Part shown: positions 17,083 through 25,454 of the stretch, in pieces
Position numbering within the stretch: the stretch's first letter is position 1
Layout: the number at the start of each line of letters is the position of its first letter
NCBI GenBank assembly: GCA_045604545.1
Contig: JAZUOG010000035.1
Coordinates: 1-64,000 of the forward strand
Direction: 5' to 3'
Source of the DNA: RGIG1959 sp045604545
GTDB taxonomy: Bacteria > Bacillota > Clostridia > Oscillospirales > Acutalibacteraceae
DNA length: 64,000 nucleotides
Translations under genes and position numbers: made by a program
The notes under the pieces: model-generated
What the model saw: only the letters and a program-made list of their open reading frames with translations
The model's database searches: none
What the model was told of the DNA's origin: nothing

Positions 17083-18114
17083 CTACTGTGAATTTTGTTG
17101 CTCTTTTCGGCGCAATTGTCCGCAACTGGCATTGATATCTGCGCCGAGAGTCCGACGCACCGTCACGGGAATTCCCGCCTTTTCCAAAACCGCCGTAAAC
17201 GCTTTGAGCGCCTCTGCCCGAGAGCGTCGGTACGGCGTTCCGTCAACGGGGTTGACGGGAATCAGATTGACGTGACAGAGCATGCCGCGCAACCGCGCCG
17301 CCAGCTCCCTTGCACACTCCACCGTATCGGTCACGCCGCTCACCATGGCATATTCAAACGAAATACGGCGTCCCGTTTTGTCGATATAGCGTCTGCAGGA
17401 AGCAAGAAGCTCATCAACCGACCATTTTCTGGCAACGGGCATCAGACTCCGCCGCAACGTATCGTTCGGCGCGTGTAAGGATACGGACAACGTCAACTGC
17501 CAGTTCCGTTCGGCAAGCTGATCGATGCGATCAACAAGACCGCAGGTAGACAGCGAAATGTGCCGCATACCGATCTGCACACCGCCGGGCTCACTGACCA
17601 TTTCCAAAAAGCGAACCACTTCATCATAGTTATCAAGCGGTTCTCCCATTCCCATAAGCACAATGGACGAAACACGTACGCCGTGATCCGCCTGAGCCGC
17701 CTCGATCTGAGCAAAGATTTCCGATGCCGTCATGTTGCGGACGAGTCCGCCTTTTCCCGTAGCACAAAAGGTACAGCCCATGCGACAACCGACCTGCGTC
17801 GACAGGCATTGTGACCAACCGTGATGATAATTCATCAGCACCGACTCCACTGTCTCGCCGTCGGGAAGCGCAAATAAATATTTCACCGTGCCGTCTATGG
17901 CGGACACGAGTTTTCGTTCAATGGTAAGAAGAGGGACCGTAAACCGCGCTTTGAGTTCCTCACGCAACGACAGCGGCAGGTTGGTCATATCCTCAAAGGA
18001 AGACGCGCCGTTTTGCAACCATGTGCGAATCTGCTTTGCACGAAAAGCGGGATACCCCATCTCTTTGACAGCGTCTGTCAGCTGTTCGAGCGTCAGAGAC
18101 TTGATATCGGTCAT
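17083..18114 (-). CDS. rlmN: Dual-specificity 23S rRNA A2503 / tRNA A37 methyltransferase
   Basis: RlmN is a radical SAM enzyme that makes 2-methyladenosine in 23S rRNA and some tRNAs. The 343-aa protein has the cluster motif CRMGCTFC and the SAM-binding MGMGEPLDN. It also has the C-terminal Cys within NASCGQLRRK, which forms the methylated cysteine/RNA adduct pair with a Cys earlier in the chain. The start at 18114 is the ATGA overlap with rsmB; the longer upstream frame runs through rsmB and is discounted. Gene order rsmB-rlmN-prpC-prkC matches Bacillus. Confidence 0.95.
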   Translation of the reverse strand: MTDIKSLTLEQLTDAVKEMGYPAFRAKQIRTWLQNGASSFEDMTNLPLSLREELKARFTVPLLTIERKLVSAIDGTVKYLFALPDGETVESVLMNYHHGWSQCLSTQVGCRMGCTFCATGKGGLVRNMTASEIFAQIEAAQADHGVRVSSIVLMGMGEPLDNYDEVVRFLEMVSEPGGVQIGMRHISLSTCGLVDRIDQLAERNWQLTLSVSLHAPNDTLRRSLMPVARKWSVDELLASCRRYIDKTGRRISFEYAMVSGVTDTVECARELAARLRGMLCHVNLIPVNPVDGTPYRRSRAEALKAFTAVLEKAGIPVTVRRTLGADINASCGQLRRKEQQNSQ

Positions 18115-19451
18115 GTTCCACCCTCTTTTCTGAGTGATGCCACAAAAAAGCCATCGGTATGATGAATGTGCGGCATCAATGTCACCGCATACGACGGGGA
18201 TACCCCCGCCATGGAAAACACGGCGGGAATGTTCAAATTCTGTCCGACAAAGTCGGGGTGTTCTTTCAAAAACCGCTCCACGACCTGTTCGTTTTCTTCG
18301 GGTCGCAACGTACAGGTGGAATACTGCAACACCCCGCCGTTCTTTACGAGCTTTGCCGACTCGCATAAAATGCGGTACTGAAGCGCGGGAAGATCGCGGA
18401 ATTCCTCCGGCGATTTATAACGGATCTCCGGCTTGCGGCGAATCACGCCGTAGCCCGAACAAGGCACATCGCAAATCACGCGGTCAAACGCCTCTTCTTC
18501 CTCTTTGGCAGGCGGTTGTGCGGCGTCGCGAAGCGTAGCATTCACAATGGCAATGCCGTACGCTTTGGCACGTTTGCCGATCGTTTGTACTTTTTCTTTA
18601 TAGATATCGCAAGAGAGAATTTCGCCTTCATTCTGCATCGTCATTGCCGTCGTAAAGGACTTTCCTCCCGGTGCGGCACATACATCAACGATTCGTTCTC
18701 CCTTTTTTGCACCGAGCATGGCACAGGCATATTGCGACGCAGTATCCTGAAAATAATACCACGACGACGGAACGGCGACCTTCAGCGCGGCAGGATCCGC
18801 AATCACCAGTGCGGCGTCAAGACCTTCCACCGCCGAATACGCTACGGATTGTTCATCAAGAAGTGCTGTCATCTTGTCAACCGTTGTCGTCAACGTATTG
18901 ACGCGGATCACCGCAGGCGGAGCGTCGTTCGCCGTTTCGGCAAGCGCAATCGCCGTTTCGGTCCCGTACGCCTTTTTCCACGCCGTAAGCAATTCAAGCG
19001 GCACGGAATGGCGCACACTTTGTCCTTTCAGATCCGTCGTGAGCGACTGCAATTTCGCGCGTCCGTCAGACGAGACCGCCCGCAGCACGCCGTTGATCAG
19101 TCCCGAAGCCGCCGTTTGCTTCATGCGCTTGGCACTGCAAACCGCTTCATTGACAGCAGCGGAAGGCGGGATTTTTTCCATGAACAGCAATTGATAGGCA
19201 CCGACCCGCAACACGGCACGAACGACGGGATGACAGGATTTCAAGGGGCGTTTACACATTTTCTGCAACACCCAGTCAATGGTCAACAATCGTTCAATCA
19301 CGCCGTAAACCAGGCGCGTCGCAAGCGATTTATCGCTGTCGCTGAGCGTGGAGGTTGACAACATCGTGTCAAGCATAATGTTGGAGTAGGTGTGCTCGCG
19401 TTCCCATTGAACAAGCGCTTCTACCGCCATGTCCCTTGCGTTCTGAGCCAC
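18111..19451 (-). CDS. rsmB: 16S rRNA (cytosine-967 C5) methyltransferase
   Basis: RsmB methylates C967 of 16S rRNA. The 446-aa protein has an N-terminal NusB-like RNA-binding domain (1-140) and a SAM-dependent methyltransferase domain with VDVCAAPGGKSF. The catalytic Cys lies in VICDVPCSGYGVIRRKPEI. It starts with GTG at 19451 behind GGGGAGGGG; the next ATG (M8) lacks such spacing. It lies 24 bases after fmt and overlaps rlmN by 4 bases. Confidence 0.94.
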   Translation of the reverse strand: MAQNARDMAVEALVQWEREHTYSNIMLDTMLSTSTLSDSDKSLATRLVYGVIERLLTIDWVLQKMCKRPLKSCHPVVRAVLRVGAYQLLFMEKIPPSAAVNEAVCSAKRMKQTAASGLINGVLRAVSSDGRAKLQSLTTDLKGQSVRHSVPLELLTAWKKAYGTETAIALAETANDAPPAVIRVNTLTTTVDKMTALLDEQSVAYSAVEGLDAALVIADPAALKVAVPSSWYYFQDTASQYACAMLGAKKGERIVDVCAAPGGKSFTTAMTMQNEGEILSCDIYKEKVQTIGKRAKAYGIAIVNATLRDAAQPPAKEEEEAFDRVICDVPCSGYGVIRRKPEIRYKSPEEFRDLPALQYRILCESAKLVKNGGVLQYSTCTLRPEENEQVVERFLKEHPDFVGQNLNIPAVFSMAGVSPSYAVTLMPHIHHTDGFFVASLRKEGGT

Positions 19452-19475
19452 GCGAACCCCTCCCCTTCACCAAAA

Positions 19476-20396
19476 TCATTCCATCAACTCGCCGATTGCC
19501 ACGGCGTGACCGCGCAAAAAGTCGGCGGTTTTCATTCGTTGTTTGCCCTCGTATTGAACTTCGATCATACGAAGGCTCAAACCGTCACCGCAAGCAACGG
19601 ATAACGGATCGAGAGCGCACACCGTTCCCGCAGGAAGCATTGTCGGCTCTCCGACGGCAGACGTATGCACCTTCATCACTTTTCCGTGGAGACGGCAATT
19701 CGCGCTCGGCCACGGATTCATGCCGCGCACCTGATCGTGCAGAACCTTTGCCGGCTTTGAAAAATCAAGCGGAGAATCCGCTTTGCTGAGCATCGGCGCA
19801 TAGTTGCTTTCGGTCGGTTGCGGTGTTCTCGTCAGCGTACCGTTTTGCAACGCCTCCAGTGTTTTCATCAGCAACTGCGCGCCGTCCGTTGCAAGAAGGT
19901 CGTGCAGTTCGCCCGCGGTCATGGTCTCGTCAACCTTACGGGACGCTGTCATCAGCATATCTCCCGTGTCCAGTCCGACATCCATCTGCATCGTGGTGAC
20001 ACCCGCTTCGGGCTCGCCGTTGATGACCGCCCACTGGATAGGTGCCGCACCGCGATAACGCGGAAGGAGCGACGCGTGGATATTGATACAACCGTGTTCG
20101 GGCAACGTCAGAACCCGTTCGGGAAGGATCTTGCCGTAAGCCGCCACCACGATCAGTTCGGGGGCAACCGTTTTTAAGGTTTCGAACACCTCGTCCGATC
20201 GCATGGTGGTGGGTTGGTACACATCAATGCCGGCTTGTGTCGCGCACACCTTAACAGGCGGCGGTGTAAGGATTTGTTTTCTGCCGACAGGCTTGTCGGG
20301 CTGAGTAATCACCAACGGAATGTCGTGTCCCGCGTCGATCAACGCCTTGAGCGGCGGCACGGCAAACTCCGGTGTTCCCATATAGACAATACGCAT
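19476..20396 (-). CDS. fmt: Methionyl-tRNA formyltransferase
   Basis: Fmt formylates initiator Met-tRNA using 10-formyl-THF. The 306-aa protein has the catalytic-site signature INIHASLLPRYRGAAPIQWA and a D-x-G-D motif (GLDTGDM). A C-terminal OB-like domain with NPWPSANCRL follows. Together with def immediately upstream it forms the usual formylation/deformylation pair, 22 bases apart. Confidence 0.96.
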   Translation of the reverse strand: MRIVYMGTPEFAVPPLKALIDAGHDIPLVITQPDKPVGRKQILTPPPVKVCATQAGIDVYQPTTMRSDEVFETLKTVAPELIVVAAYGKILPERVLTLPEHGCINIHASLLPRYRGAAPIQWAVINGEPEAGVTTMQMDVGLDTGDMLMTASRKVDETMTAGELHDLLATDGAQLLMKTLEALQNGTLTRTPQPTESNYAPMLSKADSPLDFSKPAKVLHDQVRGMNPWPSANCRLHGKVMKVHTSAVGEPTMLPAGTVCALDPLSVACGDGLSLRMIEVQYEGKQRMKTADFLRGHAVAIGELME

Positions 20397-20418
20397 GGAA
20401 ATGCCTCATTTCATATCA

Positions 20419-20883
20419 TTATCCGAGTTCGGATTTGTCAAGCATGCGAGTGGCTTTTTGCTTGAAGATCACGCCGTCAAGGTGGTCGCTTTCATGGCAG
20501 ATGCATCGCGCTTTTAACCCCTCACCCGTCAAAAAGAACCAGTTACCATTACGGTCCTGCGCCTTCATACGCACCTTCTGAGGGCGTTTGACAAGGCCGT
20601 ATTCACCCGGACAGGACAGACAGCCTTCCGCCTCTTCCTGTTCTCCTTCGGCGAAGATGATCTCCGGATTGATCGCCTCGACCCAGCCGTCACCGACGTT
20701 CATGATGAACAGACGACGCAAAATGCCGACCTGAGGTCCGGCAAGACCGACGCCGTCCGCTTTGATGAGTGTGTCACGCATATCATCAAGCAGTTGCCAC
20801 AGGCGCTCGTTGAAATCGGTCACGGGACGGCACACTTTTGCCAAAGTCTCGTCCCCTTCTTTTACAATATTGCGAATCGCCAT
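20419..20883 (-). CDS. def: Peptide deformylase
   Basis: Def removes the N-formyl group from new proteins. The 154-aa protein carries all three motifs: GVGLAGPQVG, EGCLSCPG with the metal-ligand Cys, and CHESDHLDG with the HExxH zinc/iron site. Start MAIRNIVKEGDE at 20883 matches family N-termini; the frame upstream overlaps priA and is not used. It follows priA by 19 bases. Confidence 0.95.
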   Translation of the reverse strand: MAIRNIVKEGDETLAKVCRPVTDFNERLWQLLDDMRDTLIKADGVGLAGPQVGILRRLFIMNVGDGWVEAINPEIIFAEGEQEEAEGCLSCPGEYGLVKRPQKVRMKAQDRNGNWFFLTGEGLKARCICHESDHLDGVIFKQKATRMLDKSELG

Positions 20884-20902
20884 AATTGAATCACTCTCTT
20901 TC

Positions 20903-23371
20903 TTACATAATGGCGGAAGGATTGATGTCCACATATATCGAGACAAATTTGCTGATGGGGTCTTTGTGATACGCTTCAAGCGCCTCTCCCACCATCTCAC
21001 GGAGTCGGGCGGTGTTGATCGTTTTCATCAGCAGTTTATAGCGGAACTTTCCCGCAACCCTCGACACGGTAGCCGGCGAAGGATCCAGCACGATCATTTT
21101 CAAATCGGCGAATTGCTTGCTTGCAAGGTGTCGCACGATCCGCAGAAACGACAACGTCGCTTCTTTGACATCGTTTTCGTTGACGCCCGAAAGACCGAAC
21201 AAAAACAGATCGGTGTAAGGCGGATATCCCATGGCACGTCGCGCCATGATCTCGGTGTGATAAAACGAGATATAGTCCTGAGCGGCGGCGTGACGAATGA
21301 CTTCGTTTTCGGGAGCAAAGGTTTGCACAACCGCCTCTCCCTCGTCTGAGCGTCGACCTGCACGACCGATCACCTGCGTCAGAAGCGCAAACGTCGTTTC
21401 AAAGGAGCGATAATCATCGCCGAACAACGACATATCCGCGGACAACACCCCGACAAGACCGACATTCGGGAAATCCAGTCCTTTCGCAACCATTTGGGTG
21501 CCGATCATCAAGTTGTAGTCCCCTTTGGCAAACGCGGAAAACTTCTCTTCATAGGCGTAGCGGGACATCGTTGTATCGGCGTCCATACGCAAAATCTTTG
21601 CATTCGGGAAACGGGCGGTCAGCAGTTCTTCGATGCGTTGTGTCCCCTGTCCCGAATAGCGCACCTTGTCGGATCCGCAGGACGGACAGGTTTTAACAAG
21701 CGGTTGCATTCGTCCGCAATAGTGGCACATCAGGCGGTCATTTGCGGCGTGATAGGTCATGGAGATACTGCAGGACGGACAGGTGATCACGTGTCCGCAA
21801 CTGCGGCAGGATAAGAAGGTGTGATATCCGCGACGATTATAAAGCAAAATGGCTTGCTTGCCGTCGGCAAAGCATTGTTCCATCGCACCGCAAAGCTCCT
21901 CGCTGAGAAGGCCGTCCTGAAGCGGCTGTGTGCGCATATCGATGATCTTCACACGAGGTAACACCGCATCGCCGAAACGCGAGGTCATGGAAAACAGATG
22001 ATAGCGTCCCGAAAGCGCGTAGTAATAGCTTTCCACCGACGGTGTCGCCGAGCAAAGCAGCATCAGCGCGCGGTGTTCCACACAGCGAAACTTCACAACA
22101 TCTCTGGTGTGAAAACGCGGAGAGCTGTCGGATTTATAGGTGTGCTCCTGCTCTTCGTCAACAACGATCAGACCGATGTTCTCAAGCGGAGCAAACACAG
22201 CCGACCGTGTGCCGAGAACGATCGTCGCATCGCCTCGTTTCACGCGTTTCCATTCGTCCATGCGTTCTCCGAGCGACAAGCCGCTGTGAAGAAGCGCCAC
22301 GCGACGACCGTAACGCTTTAAAAACAGCGTCATCATTTGCGGCGTAAGCGATATTTCGGGAACCAGCACCATCGCCGTCCGACCGCTTTCAAGAACGTGA
22401 TCGATCACGTTCATGTAAACCTGTGTTTTGCCGCTTCCCGTCACGCCGTGGAGCAGTGCCGCTTGCGGCTTTTGGCTGTCGCAAAGTGCCGCAATACCAT
22501 CGTACACCTGCTGTTGTTGTTCGTTGAGCGGCACAGAAGCAATCGGCGGAAGCTCCTTGGTCCCGTCACGATGAGGTGAACGAAGCACCTCGCTGTCGTA
22601 CAGTTCAATGAGGCCTTTGCGATGGAGCGCCATGATCACCGCCGCGGTCACCGATGCAAAATAGCACAGTTCTTTGACAGAAGCGGCGGTGTTCTCCTCG
22701 AGCAGTTTCAGCACCGCTTTTTGTTTGTCGGTGCATTTGTGAAACAGCATCGCGTGATGAAGATCTTCCCCGTGCATCGTCAGACGCGCCATACGAACCG
22801 TGGCATCATTGGCAAGACGCTTCGCGGCATCCGTTCGCACGATGAGCCCTTTTTGAACAAGCGATGCGAATACCTCTTCGGGAGACGACAGCTTCAGTTT
22901 TTCCTCAAGCTTGTCGGCAAAGATGCCTTCCGGTGCTTTATCCAGCAACCGCAACACATCGCGTTCGTCCTTAGAAAGGTCTTCCTCCGCTTGCGGATCA
23001 CGCGGATCTACCGCGGCATAGCACGGCTTGATCTTCATATACAATCCCGGCGGAAGCATCGTGTGGGCCGCATCGTATAATGTGCAAAACGTGCGTTCTT
23101 TCAAAAAAGACGCCAGTTTAAGCATGTCATCGGTGAAGATCGGCGTATCGTCAAGTATGGCAAAAACCGGTTTTAGTTTCCTAAAATCGGTTTTTGTGTC
23201 ACACTCTATAACGATTCCCAAGGAGCGACGGTTACCGCCGCCGAACGGTACCATAACGCGACAACCGCGTGACACCGTTCCCAGTGAATTCGGCAAATAA
23301 TAGCTGTATAGTTTGTCGAAATGGTACGCCGTCTTCTCGACGGCGACCTGAACGATCATCGCCTCGAGCAC
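20903..23371 (-). CDS. priA: Primosomal protein N' (replication restart helicase PriA)
   Basis: PriA reloads the replisome at stalled forks. The 822-aa protein has an N-terminal 3'-DNA-binding domain (1-105) and a helicase core with Walker A GVTGSGKTQVY and motif II VVDEEQEHTYK. A Cys-rich zinc insertion (CRSCGH, CPSC, CHYCGR, CPSCGS) and the motif VIGRAGRRSDEG follow. GTG at 23371 is chosen because GAGGAG lies seven bases before it; an ATG four codons later (23359) has a badly spaced site. The B. subtilis coaBC gene that usually lies between rpoZ and priA is missing. Confidence 0.94.
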   Translation of the reverse strand: MLEAMIVQVAVEKTAYHFDKLYSYYLPNSLGTVSRGCRVMVPFGGGNRRSLGIVIECDTKTDFRKLKPVFAILDDTPIFTDDMLKLASFLKERTFCTLYDAAHTMLPPGLYMKIKPCYAAVDPRDPQAEEDLSKDERDVLRLLDKAPEGIFADKLEEKLKLSSPEEVFASLVQKGLIVRTDAAKRLANDATVRMARLTMHGEDLHHAMLFHKCTDKQKAVLKLLEENTAASVKELCYFASVTAAVIMALHRKGLIELYDSEVLRSPHRDGTKELPPIASVPLNEQQQQVYDGIAALCDSQKPQAALLHGVTGSGKTQVYMNVIDHVLESGRTAMVLVPEISLTPQMMTLFLKRYGRRVALLHSGLSLGERMDEWKRVKRGDATIVLGTRSAVFAPLENIGLIVVDEEQEHTYKSDSSPRFHTRDVVKFRCVEHRALMLLCSATPSVESYYYALSGRYHLFSMTSRFGDAVLPRVKIIDMRTQPLQDGLLSEELCGAMEQCFADGKQAILLYNRRGYHTFLSCRSCGHVITCPSCSISMTYHAANDRLMCHYCGRMQPLVKTCPSCGSDKVRYSGQGTQRIEELLTARFPNAKILRMDADTTMSRYAYEEKFSAFAKGDYNLMIGTQMVAKGLDFPNVGLVGVLSADMSLFGDDYRSFETTFALLTQVIGRAGRRSDEGEAVVQTFAPENEVIRHAAAQDYISFYHTEIMARRAMGYPPYTDLFLFGLSGVNENDVKEATLSFLRIVRHLASKQFADLKMIVLDPSPATVSRVAGKFRYKLLMKTINTARLREMVGEALEAYHKDPISKFVSIYVDINPSAIM

Positions 23372-23375
23372 GACA

Positions 23376-23612
23376 TTACTCCTCGACAGTCTCTTCCGCG
23401 GGAGCTTCCTCGTCCGCAGAATCATTCATGAAAATCTTGTATTCGCCCGATTTGAAATCCTCGATGGCGAGGCTGACGGGCTTTTCAATGATGATTTCGC
23501 CCTCTTCAATCGCTTTGTCAGCGATAGCACGGGCATGCTTCGCCACGGCAACCACCATGGCATAACGGCTGTTTTCGCCTTTGAGCTGTTCAATATCACT
23601 CGGTCTGAGCAT
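23376..23612 (-). CDS. rpoZ: DNA-directed RNA polymerase omega subunit
   Basis: The 78-aa protein starts MLRPSDIEQL and carries ENSRYAMVVAVAKHARAI, the conserved omega helix, then EKPVSLAIEDFKSG. An acidic tail of about 14 residues closes the protein. Omega helps fold and assemble beta-prime. It starts inside the end of gmk (17-base overlap) with AGGGGGG upstream, and its stop is four bases before the priA GTG. Confidence 0.92.
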   Translation of the reverse strand: MLRPSDIEQLKGENSRYAMVVAVAKHARAIADKAIEEGEIIIEKPVSLAIEDFKSGEYKIFMNDSADEEAPAEETVEE

Positions 23613-24219
23613 TCTCAAGTACCCCCCTGATATATTGTTGATCCATGCGGGCAAAACGATATTGTTCCGCCTCGATGATGGTGTTGATGCGTTCCACGGC
23701 AGCGGACACATCGTCGTTTACAACAACGTAATCATAACGGAAAGCCCGTTGCAATTCACGTTTAGCAACCGCCATTCTGGCGGCAATTTTGTCTTCGGTC
23801 TCGGTGTTTCTGCCCTTCAGTCGACGGTAGAGTTCCTCCATCGAAGGAATCGTGATGAAGATGGAAAGCAGATCACTGCGGTAATCCATCACCTTCTCCG
23901 CGCCCTGTACTTCGATCTCGAGAATAACATTCTTTCCTTCGGCAAGCCAGTTGCGGACATTGCTTTCGGGTGTACCGTAGTAGTTGCCGTTATATTCGGC
24001 ATATTCCAGAAAGGCATCGAGCTCAATCATTTTTTCAAACTCTTCACGGCTGGTGAAGAAATAATGAACGCCGTCGATTTCTCCCGGACGGGGATCACGG
24101 GTGGTCATGGAAATCGAAAGGACGGTGTCATCACGCTGACTGAGCAATTGGCTGATGATCGTTCCTTTACCGGATCCCGAAGGGCCCGAAAGAACGATAA
24201 GCGTTCCTTGTTTACTCAT
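23596..24219 (-). CDS. gmk: Guanylate kinase
   Basis: Gmk phosphorylates GMP to GDP. The 207-aa protein has P-loop LSGPSGSGKGT, the GMP-binding TTRDPRPGEIDG segment, the YGTPESNVRNWL motif and ILEIEVQGA. The ATG overlaps the remA stop as ATGA. The remA-gmk-rpoZ order is conserved in Firmicutes. Confidence 0.96.
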   Translation of the reverse strand: MSKQGTLIVLSGPSGSGKGTIISQLLSQRDDTVLSISMTTRDPRPGEIDGVHYFFTSREEFEKMIELDAFLEYAEYNGNYYGTPESNVRNWLAEGKNVILEIEVQGAEKVMDYRSDLLSIFITIPSMEELYRRLKGRNTETEDKIAARMAVAKRELQRAFRYDYVVVNDDVSAAVERINTIIEAEQYRFARMDQQYIRGVLENAQTE

Positions 24220-24473
24220 AAATGTGATTCCTCCTGTGAAGGTCCCGATGCGCGTCCCGCCACGGTTTCCGGTTGAATGGCGGACAAGATCACATGATCA
24301 CTGTCCATCATCAACACCGCCCGTGTGCGACGACCGTATGTCGCATCGATCAGCTTGCCGCTGTCTTTGGCATCTTGAATAATGCGCTTGATCGGCGCGG
24401 AATCGGGGCTGACAATGGCAAGCAAACGATCCTCTGCCACCATGTTGCCGAAACCGATGTTTAACAGTTTCAT
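24216..24473 (-). CDS. remA: DUF370/RemA-type regulator
   Basis: The 85-aa protein begins MKLLNIGFGNMVAEDRLLAI and contains DATYGRRTRAVLMMDSDHVILS, the signature of RemA (YlzA). In B. subtilis RemA is a ring-forming DNA-binding activator of biofilm matrix and osmoprotection genes. The position between yicC and gmk is the same as in Bacillus. The target genes here are unknown. Confidence 0.88.
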   Translation of the reverse strand: MKLLNIGFGNMVAEDRLLAIVSPDSAPIKRIIQDAKDSGKLIDATYGRRTRAVLMMDSDHVILSAIQPETVAGRASGPSQEESHL

Positions 24474-24491
24474 TGCAGCACCTCGCGTTCT

Positions 24492-25370
24492 TTATTCGAT
24501 GTTCTGGATCTGCTCGCGGATTTTTTCGATCTCCGCCTTCACGTCCACCACAATGCGGGCGATGGCAACATCAGAAGCTTTGGAGCCGATGGTGTTGGTT
24601 TCGCGATTGATCTCCTGAACAAGAAAATCGAGTTTTCTGCCGACTGCTTCACTGCCGGAAAGCAGTTCTTCAAGCTGATCAAGATGACTTCTCAAGCGAA
24701 CCGTTTCCTCCGCCACAGCAATCTTATCGGCAAAAATCGCCGCTTCCGTCAGCAATCGTTGTTCATCAACGGCGGCATTGTCAAGCAGTTCGCGCATACG
24801 CTGTTCCACTTTGTCCATATGCTCTTTGACGGTTTGCGGAGAGCGTTCCTCCACCTTTTCGACAGCCGACAAAATCGTTTCACGACGAGAAAGAATGTCA
24901 TCGCGCATACGCGCGCCTTCTTTTTCACGCATCGCCACAAAGCGGGCGACCGCTTCATCTGCCACGGTTTTCACGGCGTTCCAGATAGCTTCTTCGTCCT
25001 CTGCGGACTTGTGAACGGTAAGAATGTCGGGATTACGGGCAAGCACGGAAGCTGAAACATCTTCGCGCAGTCCGTATGTCTCGGCGAGCTCGTGATAAGC
25101 ATCAAGATACGCCTTGGCGAGGGTATGGTTTACGGTGACGGTACTGCCGGGGGCATCAACCGTTTCGATAAACACATAGACATCTACCTTGCCGCGGGAA
25201 ATGGTTTTTTGCAAATGATTTTTGATCTTATCATCGAGAAAACCATATGCGCGCGGCAGGCGGGAAGAATATTCATAATAGCGATGGTTGACGGATTTCA
25301 CTTCAAACGTGATGTCCATGCCATCGATGGTTTGTTGTGCGCGGCCATAGCCGGTCATGCTTTTAATCAT
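24492..25370 (-). CDS. YicC/YloC family endoribonuclease
   Basis: The 292-aa protein has N-terminal MTGYGRAQ, EVKSVNHRYYEYSSRLP and C-terminal LDFLVQEINRETNTIGSKA, the defining YicC/YloC blocks. Members have been reported to be endoribonucleases acting in RNA turnover. The central part is predicted coiled-coil (about 150-215). GGAGG precedes the ATG. It heads the large block running down to spoVM; no convincing promoter is visible in the 80 bases before it. Confidence 0.9.
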   Translation of the reverse strand: MIKSMTGYGRAQQTIDGMDITFEVKSVNHRYYEYSSRLPRAYGFLDDKIKNHLQKTISRGKVDVYVFIETVDAPGSTVTVNHTLAKAYLDAYHELAETYGLREDVSASVLARNPDILTVHKSAEDEEAIWNAVKTVADEAVARFVAMREKEGARMRDDILSRRETILSAVEKVEERSPQTVKEHMDKVEQRMRELLDNAAVDEQRLLTEAAIFADKIAVAEETVRLRSHLDQLEELLSGSEAVGRKLDFLVQEINRETNTIGSKASDVAIARIVVDVKAEIEKIREQIQNIE

Positions 25371-25416
25371 AGGGTATTTCCTCCGTCTGTGGCATCTTGC
25401 CTTTCAATAAACGAAC

Positions 25417-25445
25417 GGAAAAGCCCCCGCCATGAGGGCTTTTCC
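25417..25445 (-). terminator. Terminator of the transcarboxylase-like cluster
   Basis: A 10-bp perfect stem (GGAAAAGCCC, 25417-25426, with 25436-25445) lies 10 bases after the oadA-like stop. The T tract that follows on the minus strand is weak, so some read-through to yicC is possible. Confidence 0.65.
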
Positions 25446-25454
25446 GGTTGTTCA

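Noticed and set aside
17083..18366. Longer RlmN starting at 18366
   Set aside because: The extra 84 residues overlap rsmB in another frame and have no homology. The ATG in the ATGA overlap at 18114 gives a normal-length protein.
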